Origin: Sutterella sp.
GTDB lineage: Bacteria > Pseudomonadota > Gammaproteobacteria > Burkholderiales > Burkholderiaceae_F
Assembly (NCBI GenBank): GCA_020025915.1
Contig: JAHHRH010000010.1
Span: 1 to 41,801, forward strand
Length of the DNA stretch: 41,801 nt
Reading direction: 5' to 3'
Positions within the stretch are counted from its first letter, which is position 1; the number at the start of each line of letters is the position of its first letter. Below the pieces are notes generated by a model, which saw nothing but the letters and a program-made list of their open reading frames with translations, did no database searches and had not been told where the DNA came from. The position numbers and the translations under genes are program-made. Below, in pieces: positions 1 through 7,979 of this stretch.

Positions 1-46
1 ATTGTGCCCTAACTGAGCGCTGCCATCAGATCCATTTTTCGTACCC

Positions 47-172
47 TCATCCCAAAGATTTGTTTGGTAACTTCCTCAGATATAAACCGGGAACTCCTCC
101 AACATTGTGAGTACCAATTGGTAATTCGCCGATTTCCGTAACGCTCAGAGGAGGTATGAATTTGGATGCCAT
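47..172 (-). pseudogene. Tyrosine integrase N-terminal remnant
   Basis: A 41-codon reading frame begins with ATG at 172 and ends in TGA at 49-47. Its product contains the stretch THNVGGVPGLYLRKLPNKS, which resembles the arm-type DNA-binding N-terminus of P4-like phage/island integrases (usual pattern: HxVGGxxGLxLRV followed by a SW strand). Intact integrases of this class are about 400 residues, so this is only the first tenth. The following bases continue similar-looking sequence in other frames but not the catalytic core, and the window ends. The stub reads away from ssrA and lies about 150 bases from its 3' end, where such integrases normally sit after inserting into tmRNA genes. The family call rests on a short motif; it could also be chance. 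Confidence 0.55.
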
Positions 173-280
173 CTTCTGTGGGGATTACAGAATACCCCAT
201 ATAAACTGTGGGTCTTCTTGGGTTTTCTTGGGATTTTAGAAAATAGCTTTTTTGCTGAAATGGCTTGTGTAAGAGGAGAT

Positions 281-319
281 GAAAAGAAAACCCAAGTAGT
301 TGTGGAACTACTTGGGTTT
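281..319 (-). terminator. Rho-independent terminator of ssrA
   Basis: A perfect 14-bp stem (288-301 with 306-319, loop of four) is followed on the minus strand by a T-rich tract (complement of 280-287). It lies just after the tmRNA 3' end. No other gene was seen in 173-325. Confidence 0.85.
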
Positions 320-325
320 GTATTC

Positions 326-685
326 TGGTGGAGGCGGCGGGAGTTGAACCCGCGTCCGGAAACCTTTTTCTGTTGGTTCTACATGTTTAGCTGCAAGATT
401 TGAGTCTTACTGAAAGCCCTGCCGAGCAGCGGGCCAGCCTCCAGCCAGTCACCTAAGTTTCGGATATTCGTCGGCGACAACCGAACACCCTAGTCAGTGT
501 CAAATGATGCTACTGTTGGTTACCCAACCCGGCCCAAAGACAAACCGGTGTAGCATCCCGCTATTAAGCAGCGAGAGCGAAACGCTTGTTGTTGGCGTTT
601 AATTTTTTGCAGTTGTTTACGAGGTGACTGCACCTCGACATGCCCCATACAGCGTCCGCGTCCCCGTCGAAGCCAAGGCGCCCCC
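326..685 (-). ncRNA. ssrA: tmRNA (transfer-messenger RNA)
   Basis: One-piece tmRNA of about 360 nt that rescues ribosomes stalled on broken messages and tags the incomplete protein for proteolysis. The 3' end (326 onward on the minus strand) is a tRNA-Ala-like T arm and acceptor ending in encoded CCA. The 5' end at 685 (GGGGGCG) pairs over 7 bp with the CGCCUCC before the 3' ACCA, with one G-U pair. The resume codon is GCC at 596-594, and the encoded tag is ANNKRFALAA followed by TAA (566-564). Betaproteobacteria usually encode NDERFALAA-like tags, so the Asn-Lys at tag positions 3-4 is unusual. The gene is followed by its own terminator and preceded by a good sigma-70 promoter. Confidence 0.96.
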
Positions 686-703
686 GATGTATGTAGATCA
701 ATG

Positions 704-731
704 ATTATATATCAACTTTGTTGAGTTGCAA
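704..731 (-). promoter_or_regulatory. ssrA promoter
   Basis: On the minus strand a TTGCAA box (731-726) is separated by 16 nt from a perfect TATAAT box (709-704). The predicted start falls about 10 nt before the mature tmRNA 5' end. The -10 box overlaps the gph stop codon. Confidence 0.75.
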
Positions 732-1376
732 GAGCCAAAGGTAAAGATCTAAAGGTTTTTCTGCGACAAAGTCGGCCTCCCAAGTGTGTGGGTCTGTCAG
801 ACCGTATCCCCATTGAATGCTTGCGGCAAGCATGCCTGCATGATGTGCGGCTTGAATATCACGTGGATCGTCTCCCGCATAAAGGATGGTTTGTGGTTGC
901 ACTTGCAACTGTCTGGCCGCGGTCAATAATGAGTCAGGCGCGGGTTTCATGGCGCAACCATCGCTGTCACTGCCAAGAATGAGGTCTAACCGATCGGATA
1001 AACCGAGATCTTTCACGAGCGATTTGGCTAAATGGAAATATTTGTTTGTCACGATCCCCGTTTTGATGCCATGAGCGCGCAAACGATCTAAAAGCTCAAT
1101 GACGCCAGTAAATGCACAAGAGTGAACAGTCATCGCCGATTGATAGTTAGCTAAGAATTCAGCGCGAAGCTCTGAGAAGCTTGGATCAGTATTACTGATA
1201 TTCATAGCCTTTCCAAGAAGGCCAGGAGCCCCTTGACTGGCGTAAGGACGAAGTTCAGCTTCAGGGAGAGGCGTCAGGCCTCGAACCGTTCGCACTCGGT
1301 TTGTGGCGGCGGCAAGATCGGGTGCAGTATCCACTAAGGTACCGTCGAGGTCGAAAAGAAAGGTCTGATAGCGCAT
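705..1376 (-). CDS. gph: Phosphoglycolate phosphatase, HAD family
   Basis: HAD-superfamily hydrolase of 223 residues that converts 2-phosphoglycolate, a product of DNA-repair damage processing, to glycolate. Motif I is FDLDGTLVDTAPD near the N-terminus with the nucleophile Asp. Motif II Thr is in GIVTNK, motif III Lys in KPAPD, and motif IV Asp in YAGDDPRD. Length matches the family. Upstream in-frame ATGs exist at 1391 and 1412, but 1412 lies inside the terminator of the preceding gene; 1376 gives the usual MRYxxFLFDLDGT start, and 1391 is the main alternative. No clear ribosome site precedes either. Related HAD phosphatases of other specificity cannot be excluded. Confidence 0.85.
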   Translation of the reverse strand: MRYQTFLFDLDGTLVDTAPDLAAATNRVRTVRGLTPLPEAELRPYASQGAPGLLGKAMNISNTDPSFSELRAEFLANYQSAMTVHSCAFTGVIELLDRLRAHGIKTGIVTNKYFHLAKSLVKDLGLSDRLDLILGSDSDGCAMKPAPDSLLTAARQLQVQPQTILYAGDDPRDIQAAHHAGMLAASIQWGYGLTDPHTWEADFVAEKPLDLYLWLLQLNKVDI

Positions 1377-1390
1377 AGCAACAACTGTCA

Positions 1391-1429
1391 TAAAACAAAA
1401 CCCTCGAATCACAAGGAGTTCGAGGGTTT
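1391..1429 (-). terminator. Rho-independent terminator of the ompA-like gene
   Basis: An 11-bp stem (1398-1408 with 1419-1429) is followed on the minus strand by TTTTGTTTTA. It lies between the ompA-like gene and gph, so gph is probably transcribed separately or by read-through. Confidence 0.8.
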
Positions 1430-1480
1430 GTTGGAGGGGACTGGATTAGCCCCCAAGTTGGAACTCAGAGTCAGAGATTA

Positions 1481-2146
1481 CTAACGGGTACCGACAACTT
1501 CGACCACAGCGCGGCGGTTCGGAGCGAGGCACTGAACGAGTTCACGGAAGTTCTTGACCTGACCCTTCTTGGAGGGATCCGGGCAATCAACAACCGGGTC
1601 AAGTTCGCCACGGCCTTCTGTCTGGATCAAGTTGGCGTCAACGCCCTTGGAGACGAGGTAAGCCTTAACTGCTTCGGCACGAGCGGCAGAGAGCTTTTCG
1701 TTGTAGGCTTCACGGCCGAGACGGTCAGCGTAACCCGTGGAGAGAATCACTTCAACGTCAACGCCAGCGAGACGGGAGACGAGGTCGTCGAGAACGGCCT
1801 TACCTTCATCCTTGAGCGTGGACTTGTCGAAGTTGAAGAGCATGTCAGCAGAGAACGTGACTTTTTCAGCAGCCTTAGCAACCGGAGCGGCAGCCTGCTT
1901 AGCCGTGCAAGCGGCGGCGCTGAGGATGTCAGCGTCACACTGGCATCCTTCGCCACCAACGCCCTGAGCTTCAGCAAGAGCCGGGGTCCAGAAACCGGTA
2001 CGCCAGCATAGACCAAAGCCAGACTTAACGACCTTGGCATCAGAAGAATGGACATAGGGGCTGACCTGATCGGCAGCGAAAGAAGCGCCCGACACCGCCA
2101 GCATCATAGCGGCAACGAGACCGCCGACCTTCAGAGAAGTCTTCAT
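1481..2146 (-). CDS. ompA: OmpA-family outer membrane protein
   Basis: A 221-residue exported protein that anchors the outer membrane to peptidoglycan. It has a signal peptide of about 24 residues (Lys near the start, hydrophobic core, cleavage after ASFA), then a short N-terminal region with the CWRTGFWTP motif typical of Burkholderiales OmpA proteins, a Cys/Ala-rich linker, and a C-terminal OmpA peptidoglycan-binding domain (FNFDKSTL, GYADRLGREAYNEKLSAARA, GRGE). There is no room for the eight-stranded barrel of enterobacterial OmpA. Start at 2146 is supported by GAGGA eight nt upstream; an ORF extension to 2209 lacks this. Several extra cysteines (GEGCQCD, CTAK) may form disulphides. In other betaproteobacteria the gene also sits near gyrA and gph. 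Confidence 0.9.
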   Translation of the reverse strand: MKTSLKVGGLVAAMMLAVSGASFAADQVSPYVHSSDAKVVKSGFGLCWRTGFWTPALAEAQGVGGEGCQCDADILSAAACTAKQAAAPVAKAAEKVTFSADMLFNFDKSTLKDEGKAVLDDLVSRLAGVDVEVILSTGYADRLGREAYNEKLSAARAEAVKAYLVSKGVDANLIQTEGRGELDPVVDCPDPSKKGQVKNFRELVQCLAPNRRAVVEVVGTR

Positions 2147-2391
2147 TGTTTTTATCCTCAAAAAATTCAGGAAGCTTAAACGGGATGGACGATTTGGTAC
2201 CAACAACACGGCTGGCTTACAAACAGATCACCCAAATACGAGACCCGTTACCGTCAGACAGGATACACCGAAAGATTTCAAAAAGGGAGCAATCCCACGG
2301 TTAATACGTACTAACAGCAACAATTTGGTCACTCAGAAGTATTCTGTCAGATTTTTTGACGGAATGCTACTAATTATATAACGTAGCCTCC
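2147..2391. other. Intergenic region upstream of ompA
   Basis: This 245-base gap should contain the ompA promoter and the end of the amidohydrolase transcript. A weak stem at 2344-2363 lies after the amidohydrolase stop. I could not fix a convincing -35/-10 pair, and no gene is visible. Confidence 0.4.
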
Positions 2392-3711
2392 TTACATTCT
2401 ATTTTGCCACTCTTTTGCTATATTAATAAGATCATTTGGTTTGAGCGTGTTAATAAACGTTGCTGAGTTTTTCCGTGAGGCGATAAGTTCGCCTGCTACC
2501 CAGGTGTGGGATACGTTTTCTCGACCTGCTGAATAAAGGACTTGAGCAGCTGGGTCAAGTGTGGGCTGGCAAGTAATGTGTGAAAGATCGATAGCAATCA
2601 TGTCAGCGGCTTTGCCAACTTCTAGTGATCCGATTTCATGATCCCAATGGAGTGCTTTGGCACCTCCCAAAGTGGCGGTTTCTAACATGTCATGAACTTG
2701 AGCAGTCGTTGTGTCATTGGCGACCGCTTTGGTCAACATGGTAGCAATACGTGTTTCTTCAAGTAAATCAAGCTTATCGTTACTAGCTGCGCCGTCAGTA
2801 CCAATGCCAATATTGATGCCAGCTTTCATAAATTTGGCGACAGGGGCAAAGCCGGAGGCCAATTTGAGATTCGAACAAGGACAATGACAAACGGAGCTTC
2901 CTGCCTCTGCTAGGCGCTCAATATCTTCGTCATTACAGTGAACGCTGTGGACTGAAATTAAGCGCTCGTTGACTAAGCCGAGATGAGCAAGGCGTTCGAG
3001 TGGACGCATTTGATGTTCAGTTAAAGAGGTTGTGACTTCGCCTGCGGTCTCACTGACGTGAATGTGAATGGGCACGTCATAGGCCTTGCTGAGTTCGGCG
3101 CAACGCTTTAATGCTTGGTCGTTAACAGTGTATGGTGCGTGAGGAGCAATGGTTACCTTAATAAAAGGATCGTTTTGATAGCGTTCAACAAGTTCCTCGG
3201 CTTTTTTGAGATATTCATCATCGTTTTGTGCCCAAGCGGATGGAAAGCCGATGACAAGTCCAGAGACTGCGCAACGTAATCCTGCTTCTCGTAGTCCGCG
3301 TGCTGTGGCTTCAGGGAAAAAGTATTGATCCGATGTACATGTGACGCCGCTAAGTGCCATTTCGTGACCAGCAAGCAGTGCTCCGTCGTGCACGAAGGCA
3401 TCGCTCATGAATTTACCTTCTGCTGGCCAAATTTTGGTTCTGAGCCAATCCATCAAGGGTAAATCTGCGCCTAAACCGCGAAGTAGGTTCATGGCAGCGT
3501 GCGAGTGCAGGTTAACGAGACCGGGCGTAAGGACACTTTGGGGTAGTTGAACGATTTCCTTGGCGTCTGGATACTTTGAGTGAGCCAATGTCGCAGGTAG
3601 GATGTCATGGATACGACCGTTGACAACGATAAGGGCATGGTTTTCGAGAACCACTCGTTTTGGCACGATAGGAATAAGCCAGCGGGCTTCGATAATAGAG
3701 TCGACTGTCAT
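2392..3711 (-). CDS. mtaD: Amidohydrolase, MTA/SAH deaminase type
   Basis: A 439-residue cytosolic metal-dependent hydrolase of the TRZ/ATZ family. These enzymes deaminate 5'-methylthioadenosine or S-adenosylhomocysteine, or related aminohydrolase substrates, feeding methionine and purine salvage. Metal-site motifs are in order: LHSHAAMNLLRG (His69, His71), HIHVSETAGE (mid-protein His), HSVHCNDEDI (His), and GIGTDGAASNDKLDLLEE (Asp). The sequence pattern and length match the MtaD/SsnA-like group found in many betaproteobacteria near gyrA and ubiG; ubiG is absent here. The exact substrate is inferred from family only. No strong ribosome site precedes the ATG. It is divergent from gyrA. Confidence 0.82.
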   Translation of the reverse strand: MTVDSIIEARWLIPIVPKRVVLENHALIVVNGRIHDILPATLAHSKYPDAKEIVQLPQSVLTPGLVNLHSHAAMNLLRGLGADLPLMDWLRTKIWPAEGKFMSDAFVHDGALLAGHEMALSGVTCTSDQYFFPEATARGLREAGLRCAVSGLVIGFPSAWAQNDDEYLKKAEELVERYQNDPFIKVTIAPHAPYTVNDQALKRCAELSKAYDVPIHIHVSETAGEVTTSLTEHQMRPLERLAHLGLVNERLISVHSVHCNDEDIERLAEAGSSVCHCPCSNLKLASGFAPVAKFMKAGINIGIGTDGAASNDKLDLLEETRIATMLTKAVANDTTTAQVHDMLETATLGGAKALHWDHEIGSLEVGKAADMIAIDLSHITCQPTLDPAAQVLYSAGRENVSHTWVAGELIASRKNSATFINTLKPNDLINIAKEWQNRM

Positions 3712-3831
3712 GGTGAATCATTTACGAAAAAAAGCGAAATAGGGCTCGAAAACGTGTGATCAAGCATTAGAATGGAGGGAAAATCCTGTCATGTTCAAAG
3801 TATTGTAGCCGCCTTTCTTTCAGTGAATAAC

Positions 3832-3840
3832 TGGTAGAAT
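3832..3840 (+). promoter_or_regulatory. Possible extended -10 promoter for gyrA
   Basis: TGG followed by TAGAAT at 3832-3840 fits an extended -10 element. No good -35 hexamer lies at the right distance. It is about 155 bases before the chosen gyrA start. Confidence 0.35.
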
Positions 3841-3997
3841 TAAGGGTTTAGATCACATTGAGCGAACGCTGTACTTTCGTTCAAAAGCAGGGGGACAATC
3901 AAAATTTTGCCTCTGAAGGTGATCTTATTTGAACTGAATTGTGAAAGGTGGAGTGACTAAGGATAGTGACTCGCCTCGACCCAAAGGAAAAAACGGC

Positions 3998-6763
3998 ATG
4001 GACGAAAAGGATAAAAAGGAAGAGCCGCAGGTGACTGAGATGGATGATGTCACTGAGGGTGATGACGAAACTCCATTGCAGGGGTCTTCGTTATCGGTGG
4101 CCCAAGAGCTCCTTCCGATTTCGCTTGAGTCGGAAATGAAGCGTTCGTATCTTGATTACGCGATGAGCGTGATTGTTGGACGTGCGCTTCCCGATGTACG
4201 TGATGGTTTGAAACCTGTACATCGCCGTGTGCTCCATGCCATGAATGAGATCAAGAATACTCACCACAATCCGACTAAAAAAGCGGCTCGTGTGGTGGGT
4301 GAAGTGCTCGGTAAGTACCATCCGCATGGTGACTCTGCTGCGTACATGACGATCGTTCGTATGGCTCAGCCATTCTCGTTGCGTTACCCGTTGATTTTTG
4401 GTCAAGGGAACTTTGGTTCGATTGACGGTGATAGCCCTGCTGCTATGCGTTATACCGAAGTGCGCCTTGAAAAGATCGCAAGCGAAATGCTGGCCGATAT
4501 TAATGAAGATACGGTCGACTTTGTTCCGAACTTCGATAACTCCGAAAAAGAACCTGTTGTATTACCAACGCGCTTGCCGCAGCTGTTGATTAATGGTTCT
4601 TCGGGTATCGCTGTGGGTATGGCCACCAATATTCCGCCGCATAATTTGCGCGAAACGGTGGATGCCTGCTTGTATCAGCTCAATAATCCGGATTGCTCGG
4701 TTGAGGATTTGATTCGCTTGATGCCTGCGCCGGACTTCCCGACTGGCGGCATCATTTTTGGTATCTCTGATGTTCATCAGGGGTATCGAACGGGGCGTGG
4801 TCGTGTCGTGATGCGCGCGCGTACTCACCTTGAAGAGTTTGGTCGCGATCGTACTCGTATCGTCGTGGATGAAATTCCGTACATGGTTAATAAGCGTGTC
4901 ATGTACGAAAAGATGCACGAGTTGATGCGTGAAAAGAAAATCGAAGGTATTGCCGAAATGCGGGATGAATCCTCGAAGGATATCCGCATTTGTATCGACT
5001 TGAAGCAAGGCGTCATGCCAGAAGTGGTGCTCAATAATCTCTTCAAGATGACGCAAATGCAAGAAAGCTTCGGCATGAATATGGTGGCACTTGTTGACGG
5101 TCAGCCGACGTTGCTGAATTTGCAACAGATGATCCATTACTTCTTGTCGCATCGTCGTGAAGTGGTGACCCGTCGTACCGTCTTCCGTTTGGGTAAGTAC
5201 CGTGCTCAGGGGCATTTGCTCGAAGGTCAAACGGTTGCATTGTCTAATTTGGATGAATTTATCCGCATTATCCGCGGTGCTGCAACGCCTGCAGAGGCAG
5301 CTGAAGAGCTTTATGGTCGCGGTTGGCCGACGGCAATGGCTGAAGAGTTGGCTAGCCGTAGCGTTGAAGATATGCATCGCTACTATCCAGAAGATATGGA
5401 TCCGTCTCGTGGTATCCAGCCCGATGGCTTGTACTACCTGACGCGTGTTCAGATCGACAATATTTTGGCGATGAGTTTACGTCGCTTGACGGGGCTTGAA
5501 CAGGATAAGGTTCGCGCGGATTATGCTGCGATGATGGAAAGCATTGCGGACTGCTTGGATATCCTTTCTCGTCCTGAACGCGTGAACGCGATCATTGGCT
5601 CTGAACTCGAAAACATTCGTGAACAGTATGGTGATGAACGTCGTTCTACGATTGACCTGATGGGCGATCCTAACTTCAATAAGCGTGACCTGATTCCTCG
5701 TCGTGACATGGTCGTAACCTTGTCGCGCGGCGGTTATATCAAGAGTCAGGACTTGGCTGATTACGAAGCTCAGACGCGTGGCGGCAAGGGCCGCAAAGTC
5801 CAAGAAATGACGAAGGACGATGAGGTTGCTGAACTATTCATCGCCAATACGCATGACATCATCATGTGCTTCTCGACGGCTGGTCGAGTGTATCCGATTG
5901 ATGTCTTTGAGTTGCCAGAAGGTAAGTCCAATACGCGTGGTCGTCCGATTGTGAATTTGTTGCCGCTTGAAGAGTGCGAACAAATTTCATTCATCCTTCC
6001 GATTCAGGGCTTTGATGATGAGCACTTTGTCGTCATGGCTACGAACCGCGGGACGGTGAAGAAGACGCCGCTTTCGGCCTTTAAGAATGCTCGCTTACGC
6101 GGGATTATCGCGACGGTACTCGAAGAAGGCGAAACTCTAGTCGGCGTGGGTATCACCGATGGCAAGAGTGACATCATGCTCTTTAGTGATGCAGGTAAGT
6201 GTGTTCGCTTTAACGAATCCATCTTGCGTTCAATGGGGCGTTCGGCTCATGGTGTTCGAGGGATGCGTCTTGAAGATGATCAATCGTTGATTGCTTTGAT
6301 CATTACGAATGACGATACTAAGGATGTCTTGACTGCGACTGAGCATGGTTATGGTAAGCGCACGTCTGTTGTGGACTATCCGCGCCATGGTCGTGGTGGT
6401 AAGGGGGTAATCGCGATTTCGACATCGGCACGTAACGGTCGTTTGGTTTCGGCTGTTCTCACTCAGACCGAAGACGAAATCATGCTTCTGACGACAGGTG
6501 GTAAGGTCGTGCGTACGCGTGCTGGCGAGGTCAGTGTATTGAGTCGTGGTGCTCAGGGTGTACGCTTGATCAATCCGGGTAACGATCTTTTGGCTTCGGT
6601 ACGTCGAGTTGCTGTCAGTAGCGATGAGGATGAACTCGAAAGTCTCCAGATTGAAGCCTCTGAAGAGGATTTGATGTGTACGGAAGTAGATCCTGTTGAA
6701 GAGCAGGAAGTGCTCGATGATGAGGATACGGAAGACACAACAACTGACCTCGATCAAGATTGA
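3998..6763 (+). CDS. gyrA: DNA gyrase subunit A
   Basis: The breakage-reunion subunit of DNA gyrase, 921 residues, which introduces negative supercoils with GyrB. An acidic, charged N-terminal extension (about 40 residues) precedes the conserved start SLESEMKRSYLDYAMSVIVGR. The active Tyr (AAMRYTE, Tyr152 here, equal to E. coli Tyr122) and the GyrA box QTRGGKG, needed for DNA wrapping, are present, and the C-terminus is an acidic tail. ATG at 3998 is chosen because AAGGA lies 9 nt upstream; a GTG at 3941 would add 19 residues but has no such site. In the quinolone region Ser113 (E. coli Ser83) is kept but residue 117 is Met where E. coli has Asp87. The normally conserved VDGQGNFG reads IFGQGNFG, and the ILDxRL helix reads ILAMSL. 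First gene of the gyrA-serC-pheA-cmk-rpsA row. Confidence 0.97.
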   Translation: MDEKDKKEEPQVTEMDDVTEGDDETPLQGSSLSVAQELLPISLESEMKRSYLDYAMSVIVGRALPDVRDGLKPVHRRVLHAMNEIKNTHHNPTKKAARVVGEVLGKYHPHGDSAAYMTIVRMAQPFSLRYPLIFGQGNFGSIDGDSPAAMRYTEVRLEKIASEMLADINEDTVDFVPNFDNSEKEPVVLPTRLPQLLINGSSGIAVGMATNIPPHNLRETVDACLYQLNNPDCSVEDLIRLMPAPDFPTGGIIFGISDVHQGYRTGRGRVVMRARTHLEEFGRDRTRIVVDEIPYMVNKRVMYEKMHELMREKKIEGIAEMRDESSKDIRICIDLKQGVMPEVVLNNLFKMTQMQESFGMNMVALVDGQPTLLNLQQMIHYFLSHRREVVTRRTVFRLGKYRAQGHLLEGQTVALSNLDEFIRIIRGAATPAEAAEELYGRGWPTAMAEELASRSVEDMHRYYPEDMDPSRGIQPDGLYYLTRVQIDNILAMSLRRLTGLEQDKVRADYAAMMESIADCLDILSRPERVNAIIGSELENIREQYGDERRSTIDLMGDPNFNKRDLIPRRDMVVTLSRGGYIKSQDLADYEAQTRGGKGRKVQEMTKDDEVAELFIANTHDIIMCFSTAGRVYPIDVFELPEGKSNTRGRPIVNLLPLEECEQISFILPIQGFDDEHFVVMATNRGTVKKTPLSAFKNARLRGIIATVLEEGETLVGVGITDGKSDIMLFSDAGKCVRFNESILRSMGRSAHGVRGMRLEDDQSLIALIITNDDTKDVLTATEHGYGKRTSVVDYPRHGRGGKGVIAISTSARNGRLVSAVLTQTEDEIMLLTTGGKVVRTRAGEVSVLSRGAQGVRLINPGNDLLASVRRVAVSSDEDELESLQIEASEEDLMCTEVDPVEEQEVLDDEDTEDTTTDLDQD

Positions 6764-6810
6764 TGGCAGTTTTGTCCTCTCTCATTTGTGAGTGAGATCG
6801 CATAAGATAA

Positions 6811-6846
6811 ACAGATGCGTACGATTTTCGGCGCATCTGTTTTTTT
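6811..6846 (+). terminator. Terminator after gyrA
   Basis: A 9-bp stem (6811-6819 with 6832-6840) is followed by six T residues at 6841-6846. Confidence 0.85.
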
Positions 6847-6890
6847 ACATACTGGTCACTTAATGAATTGCTGATAGGGGGAAAGAATAA

Positions 6891-7979
6891 ATGGCACGAG
6901 GCTACAACTTTGCGGCTGGTCCGAGCATGTTGCCGGAAACGGTTATTCAACAGGTACAGACCGCTGTTGCTGATTACGAAGGTCAGGGCTATTCGATTCT
7001 TGAAATGATGCACCGTAAGCCTGCCTTTGAAGCAGTGTTGCTTGAACTCAAGAGCCGCGTGAAGTCACTCTTGAATGTACCCGATGATTTCGAGATTCTC
7101 TTTTGCCCGGGCGGCGGCAAGATGCAGTTCGCGATGGTGCCCTTGAATTTGGTTACCCAAGGCTGCCGTGGTGGCTATGTGGTGACGGGGACGTGGTCTC
7201 GTATGGCCTCTGAAGAGGCTCGACGCGTCGCTCGTGAAGTCACGCTTTGGGCGGGCGATGGGTGCGAGTTGCCAACCAATGTGATTCGCGTTCCAAATGA
7301 TGTGGACTATGTCTACTTTTGCGACAACGAAACAGTGGATGGGACAGAATTTACGGGTTTGCCGATGGTAGACAACGATGAAGTCCGATTTGTTTCGGAT
7401 ATGTCGAGTAACTTTATGAGTCGTCCGATTGACTTTACGCGTTATGCCGCCATTTGGGCTGGTGTGCAAAAGAATTTTGGGACGGCGGGGCTTGCTTGCG
7501 TGATTGTTCGCCGTGACATGTTAGGGTGTGCGGCCGAAATAGTGCCTTCTATGTTGGATTGGTCTGTCTACGCGAAGAACAATAGTCTTCAAAATACGCC
7601 CCCGGTGTTGCAGTTCTATACGGCTATGTTGATGGCACGTTGGGTGGACGAACAAGGTGGCGTTGAAGAAATGGATCGTCGTGCCAAGGCCCGTTCAGAC
7701 ATGCTTTACGGTGCGATTGACGATATGTCTGACTTCTATGTTTGCAAGTTGGCCCCTGGTGTCCGTAGTCGTATGAATGTGGTCTTTAATTTGGCCGATG
7801 AGTCTTTGATTCCGACTTTTGTGGCTGAAGCTGCGGCTCAGGGTATGACGAATCTAGCAGGTCACCGTTCTGTGGGCGGTTTACGTGCCTCTCTTTACAA
7901 CGTGATGCCAATGGAAGGGGTCGAAAAGCTCACCGCTTTCATGCGTGACTTTGCGGGTCGCTATGGTAAAGGCCGCTAA
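6891..7979 (+). CDS. serC: Phosphoserine aminotransferase
   Basis: PLP-dependent class V aminotransferase, 362 residues, that makes phosphoserine from 3-phosphohydroxypyruvate in serine synthesis and also serves the pyridoxal phosphate pathway. Visible hallmarks: NFAAGPSMLP at the N-terminus, FCPGGGKMQFAMVPLNL, the PLP-lysine region GVQKNFGTAGL (Lys194), and the C-terminal GHRSVGGLRASLYNVMP. Length equals the E. coli protein. AGGGGGAAAG lies upstream of the ATG. The 3' end overlaps the pheA start by 17 nt, so the two are translationally coupled, as in the standard betaproteobacterial serC-pheA order. Confidence 0.96.
   Translation: MARGYNFAAGPSMLPETVIQQVQTAVADYEGQGYSILEMMHRKPAFEAVLLELKSRVKSLLNVPDDFEILFCPGGGKMQFAMVPLNLVTQGCRGGYVVTGTWSRMASEEARRVAREVTLWAGDGCELPTNVIRVPNDVDYVYFCDNETVDGTEFTGLPMVDNDEVRFVSDMSSNFMSRPIDFTRYAAIWAGVQKNFGTAGLACVIVRRDMLGCAAEIVPSMLDWSVYAKNNSLQNTPPVLQFYTAMLMARWVDEQGGVEEMDRRAKARSDMLYGAIDDMSDFYVCKLAPGVRSRMNVVFNLADESLIPTFVAEAAAQGMTNLAGHRSVGGLRASLYNVMPMEGVEKLTAFMRDFAGRYGKGR

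Noticed and set aside
9..200. A 63-codon minus-strand frame at the window start
   Set aside because: Another frame of the same stretch shows the integrase-like motif, so this one is taken as an overlapping non-coding frame.
3941..3997. GTG start of gyrA at 3941
   Set aside because: ATG 3998 has AAGGA nine bases upstream; the extra 19 residues are polar and unlike any GyrA start.
4562..5377. A 271-codon minus-strand frame inside gyrA
   Set aside because: It lies within conserved GyrA coding sequence; the His- and Thr-rich product looks like a codon-bias shadow.
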